A stretch of DNA of 64,000 nucleotides from Burkholderia pyrrocinia (lineage in GTDB: Bacteria > Pseudomonadota > Gammaproteobacteria > Burkholderiales > Burkholderiaceae): assembly GCF_022809715.1 (NCBI RefSeq), contig NZ_CP094461.1, positions 248,001 through 312,000 of the forward strand. The letters are read 5' to 3'. Positions 53,601 through 62,176 of the stretch are shown here, in pieces. Position 1 is the stretch's first letter. Each line of letters opens with the position of its first letter. The translations under genes were made by a program, and so were the position numbers. The notes beneath the pieces were generated by a model. That model was not told the DNA's origin. It worked only from the letters and a program-made list of their open reading frames with translations, and made no database searches.

Positions 53601-56559
53601 GGCGTTGCTGCAATACGATCGCGCGATGGATGCCGAAGCGCCGCTCGGCGACGAAGGCGTGCCGCTGCAGGCCGTGCTGAACGCCGCGCGCGAGCGCCGT
53701 GCGATCGAAGGCGAGGATGTCGTGCGGATCGTCAACGCGCGCGAACACAACCTGAAGTCGCTCGACGTCGATATCCCGCACGGCAAGTTCAACGTGATCA
53801 CCGGCGTGTCGGGTTCCGGCAAGTCGACGCTCGCGTTCGACATCCTGTTCCACGAAGGCCAGCGCCGCTACCTCGAATCGCTGAACGCGTATGCGCGCTC
53901 GATCGTGCAGCCGGCCGGACGCCCCGAAGTCGACGCGGTGTACGGCATTCCGCCGACCGTCGCGATCGAGCAGCGGCTGTCGCGCGGCGGCCGCAAGAGC
54001 ACGGTCGCGACGACGTCCGAAGTCTGGCACTTCCTGCGGCTGCTGTATGTGAAGCTCGGCCTGCAGCATTGCATCCACGACGGCACGCCGGTCACGTCGC
54101 AGTCCGTCGAATCGATCGCCGCGCAGTTGCTGCGCGATCATCGCGGCGAGCACGTCGGGCTGCTCGCACCGCTCGTCGTCAACCGCAAGGGCGTGTACAC
54201 GGATCTCGCGAAGTGGGCGAAGGCGCGCGGCAGCACGCATCTGCGCGTCGACGGCGAGTTCGTGCCGGTCGATCCGTGGCCGAAGCTCGACCGCTTCCGC
54301 GAGCACACGATCGAGCTGCCGGTCGCCGATATCGTCGTATCGCCGGACAACGAGGCCGAGTTGCGGCGCGTGCTCGACGAGACGCTCGAACTCGGCAAGG
54401 GCGTGATGCATCTGCTCGCGCCGCTCGACGGGCTGCAAGATGCGATGCAGAACGATCGTTCGACCGCGCGCGTCGGTGCGGTGAAGGTGCTGTCGGTCAA
54501 GCGTGCGTGCCCGGTGTGCGGCACGAGTTATCCGGAGCTGGACCCGCGGATGTTCTCGTACAACAGCAAGCACGGCTGGTGCACGACCTGCGTCGGCACC
54601 GGCGTCACGCTCACGCGCGAACAGCGCGCCGCGTACGACGACACGGTGCTCGCCGAGGACGGCCGCGGCCGCGAGCAGACGCTGCCGTCGGACGAGCAGG
54701 AACCGGAAGGCGTCGGCAACGAGCCGTGCCCGGATTGCGGCGGCACGCGGCTGAACCCGTCCGCGCGCGCGGTGACGTTCGACGCGCATCCGATCGTCGA
54801 GGTCGCGCAGTGGACGGTGTCGGACACGCGGCGCTGGATCGACGGGCTGGAACTCACCGGGCGCGACGCGCAGATCGCGCGCGACATCGTCAGCGAGATC
54901 GGCAGCCGCCTCGCGTTTCTCGAGGAAGTCGGGCTCGGCTACCTGAGCCTCGACCGTGCGGCGCCGAGCCTGTCGGGCGGCGAAGCGCAGCGCATCCGTC
55001 TCGCCGCGCAGCTCGGCAGCAACCTGCAAGGCGTCTGCTACGTGCTCGACGAGCCGACGATCGGCCTGCATCCGCGCGACAACCAGATCCTGCTGGACGC
55101 GTTGCGCAAGCTCGGCGACAAGGGCAATACGCTGGTCGTCGTCGAGCATGACGAGGACACGATCCGCCGCGCCGATCACATCATCGACGTCGGCCCGGGC
55201 GCCGGCAAGCGCGGCGGCACGCTGGTCGCGCAGGGCGCGGTCGCGGATCTCGCCGCGCAGTCCGATTCGGTGACGGGGCGCCTGCTCGCGCATCCGATGA
55301 CGCATCCGCTGCAAACGCGCCGCGGCGTGAGCCTGCCGGGCAAGAAGGGCGGGCAGGCGGCGCCGGAAGCCTGGCTGACCGTGCATGGTGCACGGCTGCA
55401 CAACCTGCGCGACGTCACGGTCGGCATTCCGCTCGCGCGGCTCGTCGCGGTGACGGGCGTCAGCGGGTCGGGCAAGTCGACGCTCGCGCGCGACGTGCTG
55501 ATGACGAACCTGCTCGACGCGGTCGGCCGCTCGGTGCTGTCGTCGCCGGCCACGCGGCGCGCGCGCAAGGCTGCGCAGCAGGACGCGCCGGCGGCCAGCC
55601 GCCGTTCGAGCGTGCTCGCGCGCAGCGCGCCGCGGCCGTCGCTGAACGTCACGCATGCATGGCAGGGCTGCGAGTCGCTGAGCGGCTGGGAGCAGATCGA
55701 TCGCGTGCTCGAGGTCGATCAAACGCCGATCGGCAAGACGCCGCGTTCGTGTCCGGCCACCTATATCGGCGTGTGGGACACGATCCGCAAGCTGTTCGCG
55801 GATACGCTCGAAGCGCGTGCGCGCGGTTATACGGCGTCGCGTTTCTCGTTCAATACCGGCGACGGGCGCTGCCCTGCGTGCGAAGGGCAAGGCGTGCGCA
55901 CGATCGGCATGAGCTTCCTGCCCGACGTGAAGGTGCCGTGCGACGTATGCCACGGGCAGCGCTTCAACCCGGAGACGCTTGCCGTTACGTGGCGCGGCCG
56001 GAACATCGGCGACGTGCTGACGATGGAGATCGACGAGGCAGTGGAATTTTTTGCGCCGATCTCGAACATCGCGCATCCGCTGCAGTTGATGAAGGATGTC
56101 GGGCTCGGCTACCTGACGCTCGGCCAGCCGTCGCCGACGCTGTCCGGCGGCGAGGCGCAGCGCATCAAGCTCGTCACCGAGCTGACGAAGGTGCGCGACG
56201 ACATCACGCGGCGCGGCCAGAAGGCGCCGCACACGCTGTACGTGCTCGACGAGCCGACGGTCGGCCTGCACATGGCGGACGTCGCGAAACTGATTCGCGT
56301 GCTGCATCGGCTGGTCGACGCGGGGCATAGCGTCGTCGTGATCGAGCATGACCTCGACGTGATCGCGGAAGCCGACTGGATCATCGATCTCGGGCCGGAA
56401 GGCGGCGTGGGCGGCGGCACGATCGTCGCGGCGGCGGCGCCGGAAGCGCTCGCGAAGGTGAGCGCGAGCCATACGGGGCAGGCGCTGAAGCCGGTGCTCG
56501 CGCGCACGGCGGCGAATGAGGGTGAAGCCGAGCGGCAGGGAGAAGCGCGGGTCGGTTGA
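50656..56559 (+). CDS. Tandem-duplicated UvrA (excinuclease ABC subunit A) with four ATPase domains
   Basis: 1967 residues, twice a normal UvrA (~940). Half 1 is about residues 1-1010 and half 2 about 1018-1967. Each half has two ABC ATPase modules: Walker A at about 34 (GPSGSGKSS), 669, 1050 and 1600 (GVSGSGKST), and signatures LSGGE at about 515, 862, 1438 and 1829. The zinc-finger with CxxC pairs near CPTCGGSGFEH and CPACEGQG is present in both halves. In half 1 the first CxxC of the other module (before LFSFNSAYGACETC) is replaced by RFSTGLHDP, while half 2 keeps CPVC...CTTC. Start codon is a TTG with only a weak GGCAGG ahead. UvrA recognises DNA damage and loads UvrB; a fused copy likely works as a built-in dimer. 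Confidence 0.92.
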   Translation: MSSSNLIRIRGARQHNLKNIDLDLRTGEMTVVTGPSGSGKSSLVFDTLYAEGQRRYVETFSAYARQFLDRMDRPQVDRVDGVPPAIAIDQTNPVRSSRSTVGTMTELNDHLKLLYARAAELFDRKTARRVRHDTPETIYAELVARTQADDPRVVVTFPVELPETVTDEEVTQWLPASGYTRVQAQREVASPTGPRKVLDVVADRFRVQQADKVRVVEAIEASLKRGGGRVNVYVLAAEPENAGGTAAEPQVWRFSTGLHDPDSDLRYAEPQAALFSFNSAYGACETCRGFGRVIGVDLGLVIPDARKTLRGGAIKPMQTPAWKECQDDLMRYAAKADIRRDVPWAELTDAERDWVVNGSPDWNGKWQSQWYGVKRFFGYLESKAYKMHIRVLLSKYRSYTPCDVCGGARLKTESLQWRLGSKENADGVLAPAGRFMPRGVDWSRAQLEALPGLTVHDLMLLPIERIRRFFDDINLPSALLDDALKLLLAEVRTRLKYLCDVGLGYLTLDRQSRTLSGGEVQRINLTTALGTSLTKTLFVLDEPSIGLHPRDLTRIVEAMQRLRDAGNTLVVVEHDPSVMLAADRLIDMGPGPGERGGTIVYDGTPGDIRSAHTLTGEYLGGRKHVAHASNWARRLVDADTPRIVLDGASEHNLRDVTVEIPLQRLVCVTGVSGSGKSTLLQDVLYPAMARHHGKATESPGAYRSLTGADQVGDVVFVDQSPIGKTTRSNPASYVGAFDEIRKLFAKAPLALQRGYGAGTFSFNSGDGRCPTCGGSGFEHIEMQFLSDVYLRCPDCDGSRYRAEILEVRIERDGRALSIADVLDLTVSEAAAFFAADAEVLRVLQPIVDVGLEYVKLGQPVPTLSGGEAQRLKLAGFLAESAAAVNGRRVVTEEARVARVKLFMFDEPTTGLHFDDIAKLMQAFGKLLAAGHSLIVIEHNLDVIRAADWLIDLGPEGGDGGGLVLCAGTPDDVKACAESHTGVALLQYDRAMDAEAPLGDEGVPLQAVLNAARERRAIEGEDVVRIVNAREHNLKSLDVDIPHGKFNVITGVSGSGKSTLAFDILFHEGQRRYLESLNAYARSIVQPAGRPEVDAVYGIPPTVAIEQRLSRGGRKSTVATTSEVWHFLRLLYVKLGLQHCIHDGTPVTSQSVESIAAQLLRDHRGEHVGLLAPLVVNRKGVYTDLAKWAKARGSTHLRVDGEFVPVDPWPKLDRFREHTIELPVADIVVSPDNEAELRRVLDETLELGKGVMHLLAPLDGLQDAMQNDRSTARVGAVKVLSVKRACPVCGTSYPELDPRMFSYNSKHGWCTTCVGTGVTLTREQRAAYDDTVLAEDGRGREQTLPSDEQEPEGVGNEPCPDCGGTRLNPSARAVTFDAHPIVEVAQWTVSDTRRWIDGLELTGRDAQIARDIVSEIGSRLAFLEEVGLGYLSLDRAAPSLSGGEAQRIRLAAQLGSNLQGVCYVLDEPTIGLHPRDNQILLDALRKLGDKGNTLVVVEHDEDTIRRADHIIDVGPGAGKRGGTLVAQGAVADLAAQSDSVTGRLLAHPMTHPLQTRRGVSLPGKKGGQAAPEAWLTVHGARLHNLRDVTVGIPLARLVAVTGVSGSGKSTLARDVLMTNLLDAVGRSVLSSPATRRARKAAQQDAPAASRRSSVLARSAPRPSLNVTHAWQGCESLSGWEQIDRVLEVDQTPIGKTPRSCPATYIGVWDTIRKLFADTLEARARGYTASRFSFNTGDGRCPACEGQGVRTIGMSFLPDVKVPCDVCHGQRFNPETLAVTWRGRNIGDVLTMEIDEAVEFFAPISNIAHPLQLMKDVGLGYLTLGQPSPTLSGGEAQRIKLVTELTKVRDDITRRGQKAPHTLYVLDEPTVGLHMADVAKLIRVLHRLVDAGHSVVVIEHDLDVIAEADWIIDLGPEGGVGGGTIVAAAAPEALAKVSASHTGQALKPVLARTAANEGEAERQGEARVG

Positions 56560-56577
56560 ATGCGGCGCGTCGAATGA

Positions 56578-56615
56578 ACGGCTCCGGTGTCGAACGAGAC
56601 ACCGGGGCCGTTTTT
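56578..56615 (+). terminator. Rho-independent terminator after tandem uvrA
   Basis: ACGGCTCCGGTGTC and GACACCGGGGCCGT form a 14-bp stem (one G-T pair) with a six-base loop and a TTTTT run at 56611-56615, 18 bases after the stop. Confidence 0.88.
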
Positions 56616-56636
56616 ACATCGTCATGCGGTTTTCAA

Positions 56637-57371
56637 TCAGGCTGGCGGTGCAACCGACGCGCCGGTGATGCCGTGCCGCCGCAGCGACTCCGCGACGAAG
56701 CCCGACGCCTTCATTTCCTCGACGAATTCGTTCAGCGCCGCCGCGGCAGCCTCGCCGCGGCTCTTCGGCACACCCATCGCCTGCCGGATCACCATGAACC
56801 GCTCGTCGAGCAGGCGCAGGCCCGTTGTTTTCGCGGCGTCGGCTTCGAGTTGCTGCTTCACGCCGGCCGCTACTTCCAGTTGCTGTTCGACGAACGTCTG
56901 CACGACGGCCTGCGACGTCGGCGCGCGCACGATCTGCGCGGCTTTCAGTTCGCGCGTGAGGAACAGGTCGTATGCGCTGCCTTTGCCGACGGTCACGCGG
57001 TTGTGCGGCTGGTCGACGTCCTCGTTCGTGCGGATCGGCGAAGCGTCGCGCACGAGATAGAAGCCCTCGATCAGCACGTACGGCGCGGTGAACGCGACCG
57101 TTTCGCCGCGCAGCGGATCGACCGCGAAGAAGCCGAAATCGGCGCGCTCTTCGGTCAGTGCCTGCACCGATTTCCCGGCGGCGTCGAACACGACGAGTTC
57201 CAGCTCGGCCGACAGGCGTTCCGCGAACGCGCGCGCCAGATCGATCGACACGCCGAACGGTTCGCCGGTGGCCGGATCGCGGTTCGCGAGGATCGGGTTG
57301 CCGAGATTGATCGACGCGCGCAGCTTGCCGGTTGGGGTGAAGGCAGAGAGGATGGCAGGGGCGAGGGGCAT
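56637..57371 (-). CDS. Amino-acid-type solute-binding protein without signal peptide
   Basis: 244 residues with a family 3 extracellular solute-binding fold: GEPFGVSIDLARAFAERL, then RADFGFFAVDPLRGETVAFTAPYV and VGKGSAYDLFL. The start MPLAPAILSAFTPTGKLRA has no signal peptide or lipobox, and no transmembrane helix is visible, so the protein should stay in the cytoplasm. Such proteins can be non-transport relatives, for example the cyclohexadienyl dehydratase group. No permease or ATPase gene is adjacent. Convergent with the tandem uvrA gene. Confidence 0.82.
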   Translation of the reverse strand: MPLAPAILSAFTPTGKLRASINLGNPILANRDPATGEPFGVSIDLARAFAERLSAELELVVFDAAGKSVQALTEERADFGFFAVDPLRGETVAFTAPYVLIEGFYLVRDASPIRTNEDVDQPHNRVTVGKGSAYDLFLTRELKAAQIVRAPTSQAVVQTFVEQQLEVAAGVKQQLEADAAKTTGLRLLDERFMVIRQAMGVPKSRGEAAAAALNEFVEEMKASGFVAESLRRHGITGASVAPPA

Positions 57372-57583
57372 GAGGGAGCTCGTTTGGGGGCGGATAGGCG
57401 GTCAGGGGGCCAGGAAATGCATCGACGTTGAGCTTATCACCGGGCCGTGGGGAGCAGCGTGTCGCGGTGATGGAGGATTAGTGTCTGCACATGTCCTGCA
57501 CTACAATTCCTCATTTGGGGTGCTGGACGCCGTCCGGGCTTCGTCCGTGGCGACACTCGCAAGCTTCGTGCCGGAGGGATGCC

Positions 57584-57748
57584 ATGCCTACTTACCAATA
57601 CCGTTGCGAGAAGTGTGGCGAGATGTTCGAACATGTCGAACATCTCGCAGAGCATGAAACCGCTCACCCGCAATGCCCGAAATGTGGAAGCGAACAGGTT
57701 CAGCATGCGCCCACGCCATTTGTAGCAAAGACGTCGAGCAAGAGCTGA
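57584..57748 (+). CDS. FmdB-type zinc-ribbon protein
   Basis: 54 residues from the ATG at 57584, preceded by GGAGGG. Two cysteine pairs CEKC (about residues 8-11) and CPKC (about 32-35) form a zinc ribbon starting MPTYQYRCEKCG, the FmdB/CxxC-CxxC-SSSS signature. These small proteins are widespread regulators or chaperone-like factors with no firm function. It is alone in its direction. Confidence 0.9.
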   Translation: MPTYQYRCEKCGEMFEHVEHLAEHETAHPQCPKCGSEQVQHAPTPFVAKTSSKS

Positions 57749-57936
57749 GCCCGGTCCGCCAGCATCAACTCATTTTTTTGTGCGGTGATCCTTCCCAAAG
57801 CGACAGACGCCTGCCCGGCGGATTAACGGCGGCCGTATAAAACTTGTTCGCTGGCTGAGTTCGGCCAGGAGGCGACGTTCGCTCCCACGGAAACCGCGTC
57901 ATTCAGCTGACCGCTTCGCAGTCGATCACGGCCCTT

Positions 57937-58208
57937 GATGAAGTGACGGTGAGCAGGCCCATCCGGAACGACGGCGGACCCATCACCGACACCGTGACCA
58001 GCATCAGGTTGCGCCGAGCGTGCCGCAGATCACCGCGCCGAGCGGACGGGCCGCGAGCCCCGCCCAGAAGCTTGCCAGCGACGCGGTCGGGTCGAGCGAC
58101 GGAAAGAACAGCTTCGGAGATCGTCGCTGCGACGACACCGTACAACGCGAAGTCGAACCATTCCAGCGCCGTGCCGAAGGTGGCGCGCGCCACCGCGCGA
58201 CGGACCAT
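57937..58208 (-). pseudogene. Broken MHS-family MFS transporter gene (N-terminal part)
   Basis: Reading from 58208, FGTALEWFDFALYGVVAATI is the first transmembrane helix of metabolite:H+ symporters. After a frame change near 58105 the other frame continues LFFPSLDPTASLASFWAGLA and ARPLGAVICGTLGAT, the second helix and loop 2-3 motif, slightly shortened, then a stop; a further shift returns MLVTVSVMG of helix 3. The remaining ten helices are missing. The rest of 57749-58389 holds no gene. Confidence 0.8.
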
Positions 58209-58389
58209 CAGGTGAGCCTGGGGGGGACGCTCGGGCACAGTTCGAGCGCCGATTGTGGACGCGATCGGCAGGCCAGCCACGCCACAGCCCGCGAAGACGA
58301 TCCGATAGTGTTGCCCCTTGCTCGCCATAACGTGAAATTTCTCGATGCGCGGCGGCGGCTAGATGACAAGATGCCCATACTGGCGGCAA

Positions 58390-60582
58390 TCAAAAGCTTT
58401 TGGTCAGGCCTACCCCCAGGGTACGGCCGCGACCGACCGAAACCAGTTGCATGCCGTTGAACAGGTTGCCGAAGGTTTCATAGCGTTTGTCGAAAAGATT
58501 GCGGCCGAACAGATAGACTTCGAGATCCTTGTTCTTCCATCCAATCCGGGCATTCACAAGGCTATAGGCGTCAAGGTAATAAGATTTGTCGATATCTGCG
58601 GTGCGCTTGCCTGTATATTGGTATTGAAGGTCGGCGGAGAGCGTGCCCGGCAAATGAATTACCTTGGCTGAGGTTTCGTATTGCAGCCCGGCCGTCGCCG
58701 TCCATTTCGGTGTGTTCGGAACAGGATTGCCAGCGACCGTATTGACCGCAGCGCCGTTGGCTCCGAGTTCGCTATGGATGTAGCCGACGCCCCCGGAGAA
58801 GCTCAAGCCTTCAGCGATGAGCGCGCGCGCCTGAAACTCGAAACCACTGGTCTTGTAGTCCTGGTATGTCGTCCGAAAGGCGCCAAGCGAAGGATCGAGA
58901 TAGGACATGACACCGTTCTTGATGTCGTTGTGATAGATGCTGGCATCGATTTGAAGACGATGACCAAGAAGATCGGCCTTGACGCCTGCCTCGTAAGTCC
59001 AACCCAATGCGGCCGGATAGGGATTGGCCACGACGCCATCGACCGGATAGCTAAAGAGCGGGTACACCCGTGACGCGTGACCACGAGCAACCGACACGTA
59101 GCTTTGAATGTCGTTCGTCCACTTGAAGGACAGTGCTACCCGACCTGTCGGATAGGTTTGCGACGTTGAGTTGGAGCCGGTCAGCGAAGCGAGGCCCAGG
59201 GAGTTGTCCTGCTTCATCTCGATATTGTCATGGCTTACCCGACCGCCGATCGAGAACTCCCAGCGGTTCGCAAACGGGATCGAAACGTCCCCGAACAGTC
59301 CTAGATTGGTCGTGTCGAGATTGCTTTTCATCGCGACTGAGCCGGAATACGGAGGCGGCGCGCACTGCGTACTGCTGCACCAGCGTATGCCGTTGGTTCG
59401 CATGGCACTGGCGCCGACGACCCAGCGAACCGGGGCACCCTCGAGTGAATTCAGCCGAATCTCCTGGCTGAAGATGTTCTCCTGATCCGTCGAATGGCCC
59501 ACGTTACTGGATGCGGGAAACCCGATCGCGTCATAGACAAGTTTGTCCACGAGATCGAGTTCGCTTTCCAGCTTGTTGTGCTGGTAGGAACTGATGGAAG
59601 TGAGCTGGAAATTCTTGAAAAAGTGCTCGACGGTCACGGTGGCGCCCGCTTGCGTCGTCTTCAAGTCCGGCTCGGTCAGGATGCCACTGGTCGGAAACTG
59701 ACTGGCGCTACGCAGGACATAGAGCGGGGAGTTAGCCTGATCATGCAGATAGTTGCCCGTCACTGTGATGAGCGTGTCGTCCAGCCCCGTGAAGCGTAGT
59801 CCTCCACGGAACGCACCGATGTCGCGCTTGCCCAGCTTGTCGGTATAAAGGCTGCGTATATCGCCATTCTCATGGCCATAACGGATCGCCATGCGTCCGT
59901 CGAGTTGTCCTGGCACGATATTGCCGCCAAGAACCGCCTCGCCCATGCGATAGCCGTGTTCGCCGACCTCGGTTGTCACGTGAACATCCCGAGTTCCGTC
60001 AGGCTGCTTCGTGACAACGTTGATGGCGCCGCCCAGCGCATTGGTTCCCCATAGCGTGCCTTGAGGGCCGCGCAGCACTTCGATATGGTCGACGTCGAGC
60101 AACATGTTCGACGCGCTCATCATGCTGTTCGGCACACCATCGACATTGAACGCGATCGTGCCATCGGCGTAGTTGGCAGGCGTCCCAAGTGAACTGACAC
60201 CGCGAATCGAGAACCACTGGGAGCCTGTGGCGCGGCTGACCCATTGCACATTGGGCGCATGGCCGGCGATAGCCACACCTGGATCGAAGGGCGATTCCTT
60301 CAAGGTCTTCGCCTGCAGAACCGTGATGCTTTCAGGCACATCCTGAAGGCGTTCGGTCGTTTTCCGGGCGGTGACCGTGACGGGCTCAAGGACCGAGCTC
60401 TCTGCGCTCGATGCCGACGTGCCGCTATCCGGCGACTCGGTGGTTGATTGCGCTTGCTGTCCTTCGGTAGCGAACACGTCCGGAGCAGCGACGGCGACGG
60501 CTGCGGCAATCGTTGCGTTGAGCAATGTATGTCGGACGGTACGGACGACACGCAAGCCACACGCCGGGAGCCCTTCGCGCAT
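58390..60582 (-). CDS. TonB-dependent outer-membrane receptor
   Basis: 730 residues from the ATG at 60582, chosen because it gives a normal signal peptide (to DVFA, about residue 39) and leaves the Fur-like box ~100 bases upstream; the frame is open to an ATG at 60675. A TonB box-like LEPVTVTARK is followed by the plug domain (about 70-190) with VDHIEVLRGPQGTLWGTNA and the beta-barrel ending in VGRGRTLGVGLTKSF with the terminal Phe. Such receptors import ferric siderophores, or other large nutrients. Codon use and base composition are clearly more AT-rich than in most of the window, suggesting recent acquisition. It is divergent from the RND genes. Confidence 0.9.
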   Translation of the reverse strand: MREGLPACGLRVVRTVRHTLLNATIAAAVAVAAPDVFATEGQQAQSTTESPDSGTSASSAESSVLEPVTVTARKTTERLQDVPESITVLQAKTLKESPFDPGVAIAGHAPNVQWVSRATGSQWFSIRGVSSLGTPANYADGTIAFNVDGVPNSMMSASNMLLDVDHIEVLRGPQGTLWGTNALGGAINVVTKQPDGTRDVHVTTEVGEHGYRMGEAVLGGNIVPGQLDGRMAIRYGHENGDIRSLYTDKLGKRDIGAFRGGLRFTGLDDTLITVTGNYLHDQANSPLYVLRSASQFPTSGILTEPDLKTTQAGATVTVEHFFKNFQLTSISSYQHNKLESELDLVDKLVYDAIGFPASSNVGHSTDQENIFSQEIRLNSLEGAPVRWVVGASAMRTNGIRWCSSTQCAPPPYSGSVAMKSNLDTTNLGLFGDVSIPFANRWEFSIGGRVSHDNIEMKQDNSLGLASLTGSNSTSQTYPTGRVALSFKWTNDIQSYVSVARGHASRVYPLFSYPVDGVVANPYPAALGWTYEAGVKADLLGHRLQIDASIYHNDIKNGVMSYLDPSLGAFRTTYQDYKTSGFEFQARALIAEGLSFSGGVGYIHSELGANGAAVNTVAGNPVPNTPKWTATAGLQYETSAKVIHLPGTLSADLQYQYTGKRTADIDKSYYLDAYSLVNARIGWKNKDLEVYLFGRNLFDKRYETFGNLFNGMQLVSVGRGRTLGVGLTKSF

Positions 60583-60680
60583 CGCATCGATCGAGCCTGA
60601 ACTTCTGCCAACGGATGGATGAAAGGGAGAGCGATGGACCGCACATTGCCCTTCAATATGAGGCGTGCTAGACATTAAAC

Positions 60681-60699
60681 GAGACTCATTTGCATTATC
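60681..60699 (-). promoter_or_regulatory. Fur-box-like site upstream of the TonB receptor
   Basis: On the minus strand GATAATGCAAATGAGTCTC matches the classic 19-base Fur box at 13 of 19 positions, including the whole left GATAATG. It lies ~100 bases before the chosen start of the receptor, so iron-repressed expression is likely. Confidence 0.6.
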
Positions 60700-60802
60700 G
60701 GGATCGTCAATTTACCGATTCGGCGACACACCTCCGTAGCGAGATTTGGCCAATTCCTTGTTCAATCAGGCCAAGTGTATGTCTTTCCATCGAGATGGCC
60801 GT

Positions 60803-60833
60803 ATTGCGAAATAAATTGACTAGATTTCGCAAT
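60803..60833. promoter_or_regulatory. Inverted repeat ATTGCGAAAT-N11-ATTTCGCAAT
   Basis: Perfect ten-base arms separated by 11 bases, in the 431-bp region between the receptor and the RND adaptor. It lies 180 bases before the adaptor ATG. The size fits a dimeric repressor or activator. No regulator gene is visible inside the window; one may lie beyond its edge or be encoded elsewhere. Confidence 0.65.
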
Positions 60834-61013
60834 GTAGAAGTGTGGGTGCACGGGTAGGCTGCGCCTCATCGTGGCCTGCCATGTCTGTTCTCCGGCCGGC
60901 CGAGTACTTCGTCCTTCCCGAGGAATACCCGTGCACTCACATATCATCGGCAGATCGGCCATGCGCGGCCGTTCAAGCGCCATCTCGATACCCTTTGCTC
61001 GAGCGGGGCGCGC

Positions 61014-62162
61014 ATGAGCACCGCCGCTCTCTCCCGTACCAAACCCATTGTCATAAGCGTGGTTGGGCTGGTCGTGGTCTTCGGCCTGCTGTATGCCTGG
61101 CGCGCTGTTCGCAGCGGCGGCGCGGAACAACAGGCCATGCCGCCGATGCCTGTCTCGACGATCCGCGCAGCGCCTCGCAGTGTGGCCGACGAGTGGCAGG
61201 CCGTCGGCAGCCTGCAAGCCGTGCATGAAGTGCTGCTGGCTCCCGATACCTCGGGGCGAGTGACCGCCGTCAATTTCGACGCAGGCCAGTCGGTGAAGGA
61301 AGGGGCGGTGCTGATTCAGCTCTACGATGCCCCCGAACAGGCAGATCGTGCCGCTGCCGTGGCCAAAGCCGATTTCGCCCAGTTGCAACTCAGGCGTTCG
61401 CAAGCGTTGGCGCCTACCGGCGCGGAACCGCGCGAATTGCTCGAACAACATAAGGCGGACGCTGCCCAGGCTGCGGCGGCAGTCCGGCAACTGGACGCAC
61501 GCATTCAGCAAAAGGCGATCCGCGCGCCGTTCTCCGGTCAGTTAGGTATCCGACGGATCAACCTGGGTCAGTATCTCAACGCCGGTGACGCGATCGCCAC
61601 GCTGACCCAGCTCGATCCGCTCTATGTCAACTTCACGTTGCCTCAGCAGGATATGCCCAGGCTGACGTCGGGCGCACCGGTTCAGGTAACGGTGGATGCG
61701 GTGCCGGGGAGGGTATTCACCGCCAGGATCAGCGCCATCGAACCGCGTATCGATGGAGAAACCCGCAATGTGGCTGTTCAGGCGCTGTTGCCCAATACCG
61801 ACCGGGTGCTGAAACCCGGCATGTACGTGACGGCGCGGCTGGTATTGCCCGCCACGACCGACAATATCGTATTGCCGCTCACGGCGATCCAGACTTCGGC
61901 CTCTGGTGACAGCGTGGTGGTCGTGAAAGGGGCCGACGCGCAGGGAGTCGGCAAGGCGGTTGCCGTGCCGGTCGTCACCGGCCGCCGGCTCGGGGAGGAG
62001 GTTCTGGTAACCCAAGGCGTCAAGCCTGGCGACGTCGTGGTGATGGCTGGCCAGAACCGTCTTCCGCCCGGTGCGACCGTAAAAATCAACAGCACGCCCC
62101 CTTCGGCAACGGCGACACCTGACGCCCCGGCCGTTGCGTCCTCCAGCGCCAGCGCGCGGTAA
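61014..62162 (+). CDS. RND efflux periplasmic adaptor subunit (membrane fusion protein)
   Basis: 382 residues. One N-terminal membrane anchor (about 12-28), no lipobox, then barrel-sandwich/lipoyl domain (PDTSGRVTAVNFDAGQSV, KAIRAPFSGQLG), a short alpha-hairpin (about 110-165) and a beta-barrel with RVLKPGMYVTARLVLP. This is the MexE/AcrA-like pattern. It bridges the inner-membrane pump that follows 14 bases downstream and an outer-membrane channel, which is not in the window. The start has no strong ribosome binding site. Confidence 0.93.
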   Translation: MSTAALSRTKPIVISVVGLVVVFGLLYAWRAVRSGGAEQQAMPPMPVSTIRAAPRSVADEWQAVGSLQAVHEVLLAPDTSGRVTAVNFDAGQSVKEGAVLIQLYDAPEQADRAAAVAKADFAQLQLRRSQALAPTGAEPRELLEQHKADAAQAAAAVRQLDARIQQKAIRAPFSGQLGIRRINLGQYLNAGDAIATLTQLDPLYVNFTLPQQDMPRLTSGAPVQVTVDAVPGRVFTARISAIEPRIDGETRNVAVQALLPNTDRVLKPGMYVTARLVLPATTDNIVLPLTAIQTSASGDSVVVVKGADAQGVGKAVAVPVVTGRRLGEEVLVTQGVKPGDVVVMAGQNRLPPGATVKINSTPPSATATPDAPAVASSSASAR

Positions 62163-62176
62163 AGGAAACCACGCCA

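Noticed and set aside
50659..56472. Open frame of 1937 codons on the minus strand
   Set aside because: It lies opposite the double UvrA gene; high GC at third positions removes stops on the other strand. The protein is Arg/Ala-rich with no domain.
57903..58328. 141-codon minus-strand frame as a real gene
   Set aside because: Only its middle part resembles an MFS helix; the homologous continuation is in another frame, so it is a relic.
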